A stretch of 60,588 nucleotides of DNA from NCBI GenBank assembly GCA_018399135.1, contig JAGYPB010000012.1:1-60588 (forward strand), written 5' to 3'. The DNA comes from Deltaproteobacteria bacterium. Its GTDB lineage: Bacteria > Desulfobacterota > Desulfuromonadia > Desulfuromonadales > Geopsychrobacteraceae. This document shows positions 1 through 8,865 of this stretch, in pieces; the first letter of the stretch is position 1, and each line of letters opens with the position of its first letter. Position numbers and translations under genes: made by a program. The notes under the pieces were generated by a model. It was not told the DNA's origin. It searched no databases and was given only the letters and a program-made list of their open reading frames with translations.

Positions 1-46
1 CCACAGGATCCCCGATCCTGCGCAAGGACTACAGCTGAATAGTTAC
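1..46 (+). repeat. Dispersed structured repeat, copy A (3' end only, cut by window edge)
   Basis: The window opens inside a copy of the family described at 25201-25341. Only the right half of the 14-bp stem (AGGATCCCCGATCC, 5-18) and the right terminal arm GCTGAATAG (35-43) are visible. The left part lies outside the window. Confidence 0.85.
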
Positions 47-172
47 GTGATGACTTGGCTGTGATAAAGGATGAGCAATTTATATACCGCTGTTTTATCT
101 CGAGAGATATCTTAAAAACACTGAAATAATAAGACGTTGCTTGCTTGTGGTATTAATTAAAAGATGTGTAAA

Positions 173-188
173 TTTGCAGAAATGCAAA
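173..188. promoter_or_regulatory. Possible operator: perfect inverted repeat TTTGCA-N4-TGCAAA
   Basis: This inverted repeat lies in the AT-rich 320 bp upstream of the SDR gene at 369. A related imperfect site (TTTGCA-N4-TGCGAA) occurs at 266-281, closer to the gene. Two similar dyads upstream of one gene fit a dimeric repressor or activator, but short AT-rich dyads also arise by chance. The rest of 47-368 holds no convincing ORF. Confidence 0.3.
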
Positions 189-368
189 CGTTATTATAGT
201 TTAGCGGCACCTGTAGGCCCGTCCTGTAGGTGTAAAGCACTGATAAATAACGATAAATCAATCAATTTGCAACATTGCGAAAGGTTCTCGGCGCGGTTTG
301 GCATTTGAGCAATATGTGGGATGAATGTTGGAATGGCAGTCGTCATACCTTGAAAGGAGAAGCCGTTT

Positions 369-1103
369 ATGTCTGATACGTTGCAGCCGGTGGCTCTGGT
401 GACCGGTGGCGCTCGAGGGATTGGAAGGGGGATTGCCTTGCGGCTTCGAAAGGATGGTTTTAAGGTGGTGATCGTTGATATCGACAAAGCAGCCAGCGAG
501 GCACTGGTTGCTGAATCTGGCGGCGAGATTACCGCGATCATGACGGATGTCAGCGATGAGACGGCGGTCATGGCTCTTTTTACCCAGATCAACAAGGATT
601 TTGGTCGTCTGGATGCGCTGATCAATAATGCCGGAATCGCCCGCGCTCATGGCGTTGCCCTGGAGCTACTTGAACTGGCTGATTGGAATCGGCTGTTGGC
701 GACCAATCTGACCGGCGTTTTTCTGTGCAGTAAATATGCGATCCCCTTGTTGCGCCGGCAAGGAGGGTCGATTGTCAATCTGGCTTCTACGCGGGCTTTT
801 CAGTCTGAAGCCGATACCGAGGCCTATTCTGCCACCAAGGGGGGAGTTGTGGCCTTAACGCACGCCATGGCCATAAGCCTCGGACCGCAGATTCGCGTCA
901 ATTGCATCAGCCCCGGCTGGATTCATGTCACGGATGATCCCTTGCGCCCGCAGGACCACACTCAGCATCCAGCAGGACGGGTCGGCACTCCTGAGGATAT
1001 TGCCGGCCTGGTAGCGTATCTGATCTCCGACCAGGCCGGATTCATTGCCGGCCAGAACCTGATTGCCGATGGCGGGATGACGCGCAAGATGATGTACGAT
1101 TAG
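369..1103 (+). CDS. SDR family NAD(P)-dependent oxidoreductase
   Basis: This is a classical short-chain dehydrogenase of 244 residues, the usual family length. The nucleotide-binding TGGARGIG motif is at residues 12-19, NNAG at 86-89, and the catalytic Ser140, Tyr153 and Lys157 (YSATK) are all present. The start at 369 is supported by GAAAGGAG at 353-360. The C-terminal part (IAGQNLIADGG) is typical of FabG/glucose-dehydrogenase-like members, but the substrate cannot be told from sequence. It stops immediately before the stop codon of the convergent PQQ-dehydrogenase gene, with no spare base between them. Upstream dyads at 173-188 and 266-281 may be regulatory. Confidence 0.9.
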   Translation: MSDTLQPVALVTGGARGIGRGIALRLRKDGFKVVIVDIDKAASEALVAESGGEITAIMTDVSDETAVMALFTQINKDFGRLDALINNAGIARAHGVALELLELADWNRLLATNLTGVFLCSKYAIPLLRRQGGSIVNLASTRAFQSEADTEAYSATKGGVVALTHAMAISLGPQIRVNCISPGWIHVTDDPLRPQDHTQHPAGRVGTPEDIAGLVAYLISDQAGFIAGQNLIADGGMTRKMMYD

Positions 1104-2249
1104 TTACTCTGCCGGTTCCAGTCGCAGCAGGGAGCCGTTGCGGGCATCGGTCAACAGGTAAATGAAGCCGTCCGTCCCCTGTTGGACAGCGCGGATACGG
1201 CCGACCTGATTCTGCAGCATGCGCTCTTCAGCGACGACCTCTTCCCCCTCAAAGGTCAGGCGCACCAGCATCTGACCGCGCAGGGCGCCGACAAACAGAT
1301 TGCCATCCCAGCTTGGGAAGGCATCGCCGGTATAGAAGGTCATCCCCGACGGTGCGATGGAGGGATCCCAGTAGTGCAGAGGCTGTTCCATCCCCTCCTT
1401 GCGAGTGCCGATACCAATTCTGGTGCCGATGCCGTAATTGACTCCATAGGTGATCACCGGCCAGCCGTAGTTGCGGCCACCACGGATGATGTTAATCTCA
1501 TCGCCGCCCTGAGGACCATGTTCGTGGGCCCAGAGTTCACCGCTGGTCGGATGCAGGGCCGCACCCTGAATGTTGCGGTTGCCGATACTGAAAATTTCCG
1601 GCAGCCAATCCGCTTGCTGCTGATAAGGGTTGTCGCCAGGGATGCGGCCATCATCGTGAATGCGTATAACTGAGCCGGCATGATCTGCGGGGTCCTGGGC
1701 TCGATCCATCTGCCCGTGGTCGCCCAATCCGATATAGAGAAAACCCTTGCCGTCAAACACCAGCCTGGCCCCAAAGTGACGACCAGTGGTGGTTCCCTTG
1801 TTGCCGCGGAAGATTACCTCAATATCCGTGAGCTGGTTTCCGATCAGCCTGCCGCGGGCGACATCGGTACTGATGCCGCGGTTTCGCGCTGACGTGTAGG
1901 CAATGTAGACCAGTTGATTTTTCTCAAAGTGCGGGTGCAGGGCAACATCGAGCAGGCCGCTCTGTCCCTGGGCGACAATGTTCGGCAGGCCGGATATCGG
2001 TTGCCGTGCCAGTTGATTATTTTCAACCAGGCGCAGTCGCCCCGGACGTTCAGTGATCAGGATGCGACCGTCAGGAAGGAAGGCCATCCCCCACGGATGT
2101 TCCAGCCCTCTGGTGATCTCGATGATGCGGATTTGCCCGCTGGAGGTAGTGACAACCTGAGCAGCAGCGCTGAAAGGCAAGCTGATAAGGAGTAAAAAAG
2201 TAAGATAAGCAGGCAGGACGCAGAAGCTGAATCGTTTGCTGTTTGTCAT
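1104..2249 (-). CDS. Secreted PQQ-dependent sugar dehydrogenase (YliI/Asd family)
   Basis: The 381-residue protein starts with a Sec signal peptide (hydrophobic stretch around 12-30 ending SAAAQ) and continues as a beta-propeller of the soluble glucose/sorbosone dehydrogenase family. Family hallmarks are LEHPWGMAFLPDGRILITER near 50-68, HFGARLVFDGKG, GDHGQMDRAQDP, and HEHGPQGGDEIN in the centre. These enzymes are periplasmic, use PQQ and oxidise aldose sugars. No PQQ biosynthesis genes lie nearby, so cofactor supply is unknown. It is transcribed divergently from the acuI-like gene and converges on the SDR gene. Confidence 0.88.
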   Translation of the reverse strand: MTNSKRFSFCVLPAYLTFLLLISLPFSAAAQVVTTSSGQIRIIEITRGLEHPWGMAFLPDGRILITERPGRLRLVENNQLARQPISGLPNIVAQGQSGLLDVALHPHFEKNQLVYIAYTSARNRGISTDVARGRLIGNQLTDIEVIFRGNKGTTTGRHFGARLVFDGKGFLYIGLGDHGQMDRAQDPADHAGSVIRIHDDGRIPGDNPYQQQADWLPEIFSIGNRNIQGAALHPTSGELWAHEHGPQGGDEINIIRGGRNYGWPVITYGVNYGIGTRIGIGTRKEGMEQPLHYWDPSIAPSGMTFYTGDAFPSWDGNLFVGALRGQMLVRLTFEGEEVVAEERMLQNQVGRIRAVQQGTDGFIYLLTDARNGSLLRLEPAE

Positions 2250-2321
2250 GATATGCCTCCCTTATGTTATGAAAACGAGCAAGGTCTGGTATTATAGCAT
2301 AACCTTTGTCGGGCAATATCT

Positions 2322-2349
2322 TTGGCAACCGCTGTGTCCGTGGTATAAT
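2322..2349 (+). promoter_or_regulatory. Sigma-70 type promoter of the acuI-like gene
   Basis: A TTGGCA -35 element (2322-2327), a 16-bp spacer and a perfect TATAAT -10 (2344-2349) predict transcription from about 2356. That leaves a leader of about 55 nt before the ATG at 2411 and argues against any start further upstream. Confidence 0.6.
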
Positions 2350-2410
2350 GCGCTCTTACTTTGTTTTACAGATTCTCTTGATCACATCTTGGCAGGGAGG
2401 TTTAACATTT

Positions 2411-3406
2411 ATGAAATTTAAAGCATTAGTTGTAAATCAGCCGGAAAAAAAGGTTTTTGTCCGTTCAATTGAAACCCGCAGCCTGGATGAATTGCCCGCC
2501 GGCGATCTGGTGGTCAAGGTTCATTATTCGTCCCTTAACTACAAAGATGCTCTGTCAGCCACCGGAAACCCGGGCGTGACCCGTGAGTTCCCCCATACTC
2601 CGGGTATTGATGCCGCCGGCGAGGTCGTTAGTTGCGCTGATGATTCCTTTGCTCCCGGTGATCAGGTGATTGTCACCAGCTACGATCTGGGGATGGAGAC
2701 GGATGGTGGCTTCGGTCAACTGATTCGGGTGCCGACCGAATGGGCGGTGAAGCTGCCAAAAGGCTTGACCCTTCAAGAAAGCATGATGTACGGCACCGCC
2801 GGCTTGACGGCTGGTCTGTCGGTAGGTCAATTGGTCGCTAATGGTGTGACTCCTGACACCGGCCCGATTCTGGTAACCGGAGCGACCGGCGGGGTCGGCA
2901 GTCTGGCGGTGGCAATTCTGGGCAAACTCGGTTATCAGGTGACGGCAGTTACCGGCAAACTCGACGAGGAACCTTACCTCAAGCGCCTCGGCGCTGCCCA
3001 GGTCATCAGCCGTGAAACCTTGATGACCGGCAGTGAGCGCCCGATGCTGAAAACCACCTGGGGTGGCGTTGTTGATTGCGTCGGTGGCGAGATGCTGGCA
3101 ACGGCAATCAAGTCAAGCCGTTATGATGGAGTGGTAACCTGCTGTGGCCTCGTGGCGTCGCCCGAACTGCCCCTCAATGTCTTCCCCTTTATCTTGCGTG
3201 GGGTACGTTTGATCGGCATCGATTCAGCTCAAGCCCCGATGGCGCGCCGGCAGCAGGTCTGGAACAGGTTGGCTGGTGAGTGGAAACTTGAGGGTCTCAA
3301 CAAGATGGTTGAAGAAGTGGCGTTGGAGCAACTGGAAGAAAAAATCAAGCAGATGCTTGCTGGTGAGCTCAAGCGCCGGGTGCTGGTTTCTCTGATTGAG
3401 GCCTGA
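2411..3406 (+). CDS. acuI: AcuI/YhdH family NADPH-dependent acrylyl-CoA reductase or quinone oxidoreductase
   Basis: The protein is 331 residues when started at the ATG at 2411, which has a GGGAGG-like ribosome site (2393-2400) and lies downstream of a good promoter. It is a zinc-free medium-chain dehydrogenase: SSLNYKDALSATGNPGV (41-56) and HTPGIDAAGEV are typical of YhdH/AcuI, and the Rossmann motif VTGATGGVGSLA is at 155-166. Family members reduce acrylyl-CoA to propionyl-CoA or act on quinones; AcuI is the closest description but the substrate is inferred. The next gene, an M48 protease, begins about 40 bp downstream on the same strand. Confidence 0.85.
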   Translation: MKFKALVVNQPEKKVFVRSIETRSLDELPAGDLVVKVHYSSLNYKDALSATGNPGVTREFPHTPGIDAAGEVVSCADDSFAPGDQVIVTSYDLGMETDGGFGQLIRVPTEWAVKLPKGLTLQESMMYGTAGLTAGLSVGQLVANGVTPDTGPILVTGATGGVGSLAVAILGKLGYQVTAVTGKLDEEPYLKRLGAAQVISRETLMTGSERPMLKTTWGGVVDCVGGEMLATAIKSSRYDGVVTCCGLVASPELPLNVFPFILRGVRLIGIDSAQAPMARRQQVWNRLAGEWKLEGLNKMVEEVALEQLEEKIKQMLAGELKRRVLVSLIEA

Positions 3407-3448
3407 CAGGTGCCAGTCAGTCAATGCAGGGGTAAACGGGAGGTCATG

Positions 3449-4990
3449 ATGGCGCGACATCTGGTGTGGATTCTGTTGCTGTTAATGCTGGCCGGTTGCG
3501 CGGTCAATCCGGTCACCGGGCGTAATGAGCTTGCCTTGATCGGGGAGGGCACTGAATTGCAGATTGGTGCCGAACAATATGCCCCCTTAAGGCAGATGCA
3601 GGGGGGAGACTATAGCACCCAGCCGCAGATCACTGCCTATGTCCAGGACGTTGGCCGGCGCCTGGCGGCGGTCAGTGATCGCCCTCTGCCTTATGAGTTT
3701 CAGGTGATTAATGATTCCACGCCCAATGCCTGGGCGTTGCCCGGTGGCAAGATCGCCATTAATCGCGGCCTGCTGACCGAGATGCAGAGTGAAGCGGAAC
3801 TGGCAGCAGTGCTGGGCCACGAAATTGTTCATGCGGCGGCGCGTCATAGCGCCCAGGGGATGCAACGGGGCATGCTGCTGCAGGGCGCCGTGGTTGCTGC
3901 GGCAATGGCTGCAGGCAACAGTGAGTATGCCGGACTGGCGATGGGGGGAGCGTCCCTTGCCGCCGGCCTGGTCAACCAGAAATACAGCCGTGAAGCGGAG
4001 ATTGAGTCTGATTATTACGGTATGCTCTATATGTCACGTGCCGGCTATGATCCCAGTGCGGCGGTTGATCTGCAACAGACTTTTGTGCGCTTGTCGGAAG
4101 GGCGGCAGAGCAACTGGCTTGAAGGCCTGTTTGCCAGCCATCCGCCGTCACAGGAGCGGGTTGATGCCAACCGCACCACCTTGGTGGGTCTGCCCGGCGG
4201 TGGTGAAAGAGGGGTGGAAAAATATCGACGCATGATGGCTCCGCTGCTGGCCGCACAGGAGTCTTATGATGCCTACGACGATGGACGCAAGGCGTTGGCA
4301 GACAACCAGGCCGACCGGGCCCTGACTCTGGCTGATCAGGCGATTGCCGGCGAGCCCAAAGAGGCGCTTTTTTATGGTCTGCGCGGCGATGCTCTGCGTA
4401 AAAAGGGGCGTGAACGTGAAGCCATCGCAGCCTTCGATCAAGCGCTGCAGCGCCAGCCGGAATATTTTCACTACTACCTGCAGCGTGGGTTGGCCTACCA
4501 GGCTTTGGGAGAGACCAGATCAGCTAACGCTGATCTCGAACGTAGCGTTGCCCTGCTTCCCACCGCACCGGCGATGAATTCCCTTGGGCAACTGGCGCTG
4601 AATAGCGGCAATAAGGCCAAGGCGACAGAGTATTTCTCCAGTGCCGCCAGTTCCGATTCGCCGGCGGGGCGTCAGGCTCTCGCATCGCTGGTACGTCTTG
4701 ATCTGTCCACCAACCCCGGCAAATATCTTAAAGTCGATTTTGCTCTTGATCGCCAGGGGCAGCTGATTGCCCGCCTGGTCAATCAGACTCCGGTTAGCAC
4801 TGGTGATATTACTCTTGATGTCGGTTACGATGATCAGGCCGGAAAGCGCCAACAGACCCGTTTACGCATTACCGGGCCGGTCGCCGCTGGAACCACCTAT
4901 CAGGCAGCCACCGGCCTTGGACCAATTAGTGACCCCGCCCTTATCAAGAATCTGGGGAGTCGTATCCGTGGTGCGCGGGTAGTAGATTAA
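3449..4990 (+). CDS. M48 family metalloprotease lipoprotein with TPR repeats (BepA-like)
   Basis: Two ATGs occur at 3446 and 3449; GGGAGG at 3438-3443 is better spaced for 3449, giving 513 residues. Residues 1-17 form a lipoprotein signal with lipobox LAGC (Cys17), so the protein is membrane-anchored in the envelope. The zinc protease motif HEIVH is at 124-128, with the downstream metal-ligand glutamate in the segment SREAEIESDYYG. After the protease domain come tetratricopeptide-like repeats (about 280-390) and a C-terminal domain of unknown role. This architecture matches BepA/YfgC, which degrades or assists stalled outer-membrane proteins. The C-terminal about 90 residues go beyond standard BepA. 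Confidence 0.88.
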   Translation: MARHLVWILLLLMLAGCAVNPVTGRNELALIGEGTELQIGAEQYAPLRQMQGGDYSTQPQITAYVQDVGRRLAAVSDRPLPYEFQVINDSTPNAWALPGGKIAINRGLLTEMQSEAELAAVLGHEIVHAAARHSAQGMQRGMLLQGAVVAAAMAAGNSEYAGLAMGGASLAAGLVNQKYSREAEIESDYYGMLYMSRAGYDPSAAVDLQQTFVRLSEGRQSNWLEGLFASHPPSQERVDANRTTLVGLPGGGERGVEKYRRMMAPLLAAQESYDAYDDGRKALADNQADRALTLADQAIAGEPKEALFYGLRGDALRKKGREREAIAAFDQALQRQPEYFHYYLQRGLAYQALGETRSANADLERSVALLPTAPAMNSLGQLALNSGNKAKATEYFSSAASSDSPAGRQALASLVRLDLSTNPGKYLKVDFALDRQGQLIARLVNQTPVSTGDITLDVGYDDQAGKRQQTRLRITGPVAAGTTYQAATGLGPISDPALIKNLGSRIRGARVVD

Positions 4991-5006
4991 TGGTAGCCGG
5001 CAGCTG

Positions 5007-5759
5007 ATGCATCTGTGCGATACTCATATCCATCTGTCTGCTGTTGGTGGTGCGGATGCCTGTCTTAGCCAGGCCAGTAAAGCAGGAATCAATGCCCTGA
5101 TCCAACCAGGGGTACGGATTGCCGGCTGGGATGAGATGCTCAGGTTGGCGGAGCGTCATGCTCATGTTTATGCCGCTCCCGGTGTCCACCCCATGTGTGC
5201 AGATCAATGGGATGACGAGGCGGCGTTGCGTTTAAGAGAATCAGTCCGGCAGCCTAAGGTCGTGGCCATCGGTGAAATTGGCCTTGATGCCGCTGTTGCA
5301 CCAGCCATGGAAGTTCAGGAAAAGGTCTTACGCGCCCAGTTACAGATTGCCCTGGATGCCGGCTTACCGGTTCTCCTCCACTGCCGTCATCAGAACGGTG
5401 CCTTGCTTAATATCCTCCGTGAACTTGACATTGGTCCGCGGGTGGGTGGAATATGGCACGGATTTTCCGCCAGCCTTGCCTTTGCGCGCCAGGTCGTTGC
5501 CCTGGGATTTGCCCTGGGGATTGGACCAATATTGCTGCGTGACCATGTTCGTAAGTTGCCTGAAGTTGTGGCAGGTTTGCCCGCTGGTGCCCTGGTACTG
5601 GAAACCGATTACCCCGAGATGGCAGCAGATCCGGCCGATCTGCTCAAGGTAGCGGAAAAGGTCGCTCTTCTGCGTGGCATCAATCTGGAACAAACAGCGC
5701 AAATGACCACCAGCAATGCCCGGCGTCTTTTTCCAAAACTTCAGGATAGCAACAGATGA
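5007..5759 (+). CDS. TatD family metal-dependent hydrolase
   Basis: A 250-residue TIM-barrel hydrolase of the TatD deoxyribonuclease family. Metal ligands are visible in order: His7 and His9 (DTHIHL), Glu90 (GEIGLD), His125 (LLHCRH), His151 and Asp201 (ETDYPE). Family members are cytoplasmic DNases or tRNA- and peptide-linked hydrolases; the exact substrate is not predictable. No strong ribosome site precedes the ATG at 5007, 16 bp after the M48 gene. The last bases overlap the start of tcdA (ATGA, 5756-5759), so translation is probably coupled. Confidence 0.88.
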   Translation: MHLCDTHIHLSAVGGADACLSQASKAGINALIQPGVRIAGWDEMLRLAERHAHVYAAPGVHPMCADQWDDEAALRLRESVRQPKVVAIGEIGLDAAVAPAMEVQEKVLRAQLQIALDAGLPVLLHCRHQNGALLNILRELDIGPRVGGIWHGFSASLAFARQVVALGFALGIGPILLRDHVRKLPEVVAGLPAGALVLETDYPEMAADPADLLKVAEKVALLRGINLEQTAQMTTSNARRLFPKLQDSNR

Positions 5760-6550
5760 AAGAACAGCGCTTCAGCAGGATGCAGTTGCTGGTCGGCAAG
5801 ACCGCAATGGAACAGCTGGCGGGGGCATCGGTAGCCGTATTTGGAGTCGGGGGCGTGGGAAGTTATGCTACCGAGGCGCTGGCGCGCGCCGGCGTCGGGA
5901 GCCTGACCCTGGTCGATTTTGATGACATCTGCGCAACCAATATCAATCGCCAGATCCATGCTCTGGAGGATACCGTCGGTCGCTCGAAGGTGGAGGTGAT
6001 GGCCGAGCGCTGCTGCCAGATTAACCCTGGTTGTCAGGTGATCCCTAAGTACGCATTTTATCAGGCCGAAACCGCGTTGGAATTATTACCATCGGGCTAC
6101 GATTATGTCCTTGACTGCATCGATCATATTACCGCCAAATTGCATCTGATTGAAACTTGTGTGAAGCGCCGGATTCCGGTGATCAGCTCGATGGGCGCAG
6201 CCAATAAGCTCGACCCAACTCAAATCAAGGTTGCTGACATCAGCGCTACGGAAAAATGTCGTCTCGCGCGGATTATCCGCAAAGAGTTGCGCCAACGCGC
6301 GATCACTCAGGGGGTTCAGGTGGTTTACTCGACGGAGGAGTTTCGTCCTTTAAGTGATGAAGCCCATGTTTGTGCTGACAATTGTATTTGCCCCCATCGC
6401 GAGGAACAGCGTTGGAGTTGCAGTGATCGGCGAGTGATTCTCGGTAGTTCGTCTTATATCCCACCGATCTTCGGCCTGACCATGGCCGGCGTTGTGGTGC
6501 AACAATTGATGGGCAAGAGCCCGCTAACAACTGATGCCAGGCTGAAATAA
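5756..6550 (+). CDS. tcdA: tRNA threonylcarbamoyladenosine dehydratase TcdA (CsdL/YgdL)
   Basis: A 264-residue E1-like (ThiF/HesA) protein. The ATP-binding motif GVGGVGS is at 30-36, followed by NINRQ and the family's catalytic-pocket residues. The C-terminal CICPHREEQRWSCSDRR region and SSSYIPPIFGLTMAG ending are typical of TcdA rather than ThiF or MoeB. The enzyme cyclises t6A37 in ANN-decoding tRNAs to ct6A. It overlaps tatD by 4 nt, and the EamA gene follows after 2 nt, so the three are probably co-transcribed. Confidence 0.92.
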   Translation: MKEQRFSRMQLLVGKTAMEQLAGASVAVFGVGGVGSYATEALARAGVGSLTLVDFDDICATNINRQIHALEDTVGRSKVEVMAERCCQINPGCQVIPKYAFYQAETALELLPSGYDYVLDCIDHITAKLHLIETCVKRRIPVISSMGAANKLDPTQIKVADISATEKCRLARIIRKELRQRAITQGVQVVYSTEEFRPLSDEAHVCADNCICPHREEQRWSCSDRRVILGSSSYIPPIFGLTMAGVVVQQLMGKSPLTTDARLK

Positions 6551-6552
6551 CC

Positions 6553-7440
6553 ATGCCCGGCACCGCCCCCCTGTGGCAAACTTACCTGAAACTGGCACTT
6601 GCTGCCATCTTCTGGGGAGGAACCTTTATCTCCGGCAAGCTGGTCGGCGCCGACCTCTCCCCCGCTGTTGCTGCTTTTTTACGTTTTACTCTGGCATCGG
6701 TTGTGCTGCTGGTAGTTAGCTTGCGGCACTATGGCCACCTTCCCCGGATTAATCGTGATGACCTGCTGCCATTACTGCTGCTGGGTTTAAGTGGGGTTTT
6801 TGCCTACAACGTCTTTTTTTTCAGTGGATTGAAGCAGATTGAGGCGAGTCGTGCGGCGGTAATTATTGCCAACAATCCGGTGATGATCGCTGTTGGCGCC
6901 GCGATGTTTTATGGTGAGAGTCTCTCTCTAAGGAAGGTGTCGGGCATCATTCTTTCGGTCGCCGGTGCGATCACTGTTGTTGTGCGCGGCGATTTGAGCC
7001 AGTTGTTCACGGGTGGGATCGGCTGGGGAGAACTGATGATTTTTGGTTGTGTGATCAGCTGGACGACCTACTCGCTGGTTGGTCGACGCGCCATGCGTAA
7101 CTTTTCACCACTGGTGGCGGTTACCTACTCGGCGATTGCCGGGGCTCTGCTGTTGTTGCCACTTGCCCTGCTGTCCGGGCTGGGTTCGCAGGTTGCCGCG
7201 AGTAGTTTAACCACCTGGGGGCATATCGGCTATCTGGCGCTGTTCGGCACGGTGCTCGGATTTGTCTGGTATTATCAGGGAATTGTCCGTATCGGCTCAA
7301 CCCGCGCCGGGCAGTTTATCAATATTGTGCCGCTGACCGCCGTGTGTCTGTCGATCCTGCTGCTGGGTGAGCCATTAACCTGGTCCCTGCTGATGGGTCT
7401 GCTGCTGGTCAGCACTGGTCTTTATCTGACCAACAGGTAG
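6553..7440 (+). CDS. EamA (DMT superfamily) transporter
   Basis: A 295-residue integral membrane protein with about ten hydrophobic segments in two EamA repeats; the first opens with AAIFWGGTFISGKLVG, a classic EamA signature. The family exports or imports small metabolites such as amino acids, and the substrate is unknown. It starts 2 nt after tcdA. A second, separate EamA protein is encoded at 58253-59185. Confidence 0.88.
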   Translation: MPGTAPLWQTYLKLALAAIFWGGTFISGKLVGADLSPAVAAFLRFTLASVVLLVVSLRHYGHLPRINRDDLLPLLLLGLSGVFAYNVFFFSGLKQIEASRAAVIIANNPVMIAVGAAMFYGESLSLRKVSGIILSVAGAITVVVRGDLSQLFTGGIGWGELMIFGCVISWTTYSLVGRRAMRNFSPLVAVTYSAIAGALLLLPLALLSGLGSQVAASSLTTWGHIGYLALFGTVLGFVWYYQGIVRIGSTRAGQFINIVPLTAVCLSILLLGEPLTWSLLMGLLLVSTGLYLTNR

Positions 7441-7446
7441 GTCTGA

Positions 7447-8676
7447 TCAACGTTGCCGTCGACGGCTCCAGAAGAACCAGACGCAGCTGATTCCTTGTAA
7501 TATCAGCAGTGTAGCAAAGCCGGCACGGTATCCTGCTGGAGAATAGCCCCCATTGGCGGTGAGAGGGAAAAGGCCGATGATGATCCCGACCAGCCACTGG
7601 GCGCAAAAGGCGCCGGTAAAGACGAGCAGGTTCAGCACCGAGTTACAGCGTCCGAGCAGATGTTGCGGGAAGCGTTGGGCGAGGATCGCGTAGGCCAGAA
7701 TGCTGACAGTGCCCAGCAGTCCGAAACAGATCCAGGAGAGCACTGGATATGCCGGTGTTATCAGCAGTACCAGCTGGCTGACCATAAACAACATCATCCC
7801 GACAGCGGCCACCTGTTCTGTTGAGATACCGCGGCGGTTTAACCGTTCTGCCAGCATGCCGCTGGTAAAATAGCCAAAAATCATCGCCACGGCAATCCAC
7901 CATAGCCCCTGCGCCACGTCTCCTCGCTCCAATCCAGCCACATCGCGTAGCCAGGGCCCGGCCCATAATCCCTGTAACGATAAATAAGCTGCCTGGCTGG
8001 TCATCGCCCAGGGGACAATCTGCCAGAAGGAAGGCGTAACAACGACACTTTTTAAGCCCTGAAGCTGCTGTGCCAATGTTTCAGGTGTCTGTTGCCGGGG
8101 CTGTTCGGGTACGACAAAAAAAACGATCAGGGCGACAATCAGGGTCAACAGGGCAAGAAACAAAAACAGTCCACGCCAGTCGGTCAGGGCCATGGCGGCT
8201 TCCACTGGAGTGGTTGCCAGTAATGCACCAACACCACCCGATACCATCTGTACCCCATTGGCAAAGGCCAGACGTTCTTTTGGAAGCCAGCTGGCGAAGG
8301 CTTTAAAGGCTGCCATCAGGCAGGCGCAGACCCCCAGACCAATCAGCGCGCGTCCGATCAACAGTCCGGTAAGACTGTGGGATAAAGCAAAGATCAGAGC
8401 GCCGGCAGCAGCAAACAGCAGCAGGATCCCCTCAACCCGCCGGGAACCGAAGCGATCAAGCAGAATACCCAGAGGAAGTTGAAAAGCCGCAAAACAGAGA
8501 AAATAGATCGATGTCAGTAGCCCCAGATCGGCAGCCGTAAGACCAAGATCGGTGATCAGATCCGGCGCAATAACAGCGTTGACACTGCGAAACAGATAGG
8601 AAATCGCGTACCCCAATCCGAAGGGGATGAAAAGGCGCAACAACAGGCTGGTGGTTGTATTATGTTGGTAGGTCAT
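7447..8676 (-). CDS. MFS transporter
   Basis: A 409-residue major facilitator protein with twelve predicted membrane segments. The MFS loop motif is visible as GILLDRFGSRRVEG (about residues 70-83), and the N-terminal half (LFRSVNAVIAPDLITDLGLT) resembles nitrate/hexuronate-type permeases. The substrate cannot be assigned. It converges on the EamA gene with 6 bp between stop codons, and its start faces glgC across about 190 bp. Confidence 0.88.
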   Translation of the reverse strand: MTYQHNTTTSLLLRLFIPFGLGYAISYLFRSVNAVIAPDLITDLGLTAADLGLLTSIYFLCFAAFQLPLGILLDRFGSRRVEGILLLFAAAGALIFALSHSLTGLLIGRALIGLGVCACLMAAFKAFASWLPKERLAFANGVQMVSGGVGALLATTPVEAAMALTDWRGLFLFLALLTLIVALIVFFVVPEQPRQQTPETLAQQLQGLKSVVVTPSFWQIVPWAMTSQAAYLSLQGLWAGPWLRDVAGLERGDVAQGLWWIAVAMIFGYFTSGMLAERLNRRGISTEQVAAVGMMLFMVSQLVLLITPAYPVLSWICFGLLGTVSILAYAILAQRFPQHLLGRCNSVLNLLVFTGAFCAQWLVGIIIGLFPLTANGGYSPAGYRAGFATLLILQGISCVWFFWSRRRQR

Positions 8677-8788
8677 AGCCGCTCGTGATTAAAAAAACGA
8701 AAAAACACGCCGATAGTCCGGACCATTAAAGCCGATGATGATTTTTTGGGCAACAGCTTTCTTTTAGACCATAAAGTGGCCAATCCAA

Positions 8789-8817
8789 GAGACAATTTAT
8801 CGAGGAATGTGTACAAT
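8789..8817 (+). promoter_or_regulatory. Sigma-70 type promoter of glgC
   Basis: GAGACA (8789-8794), a 17-bp spacer and TACAAT (8812-8817), preceded by TGTG like an extended -10. Transcription would begin around 8824, about 40 nt before the chosen glgC start. Confidence 0.5.
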
Positions 8818-8865
8818 GGAACATGATTTCACTAATGAACACTTTGCACTTGAAGGGAGTTGTCT

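Noticed and set aside
3410-3448. Start of the M48 protease at 3410
   Set aside because: It would place 13 polar residues before the lipoprotein signal, and the ribosome site at 3438-3443 would lie inside the gene.
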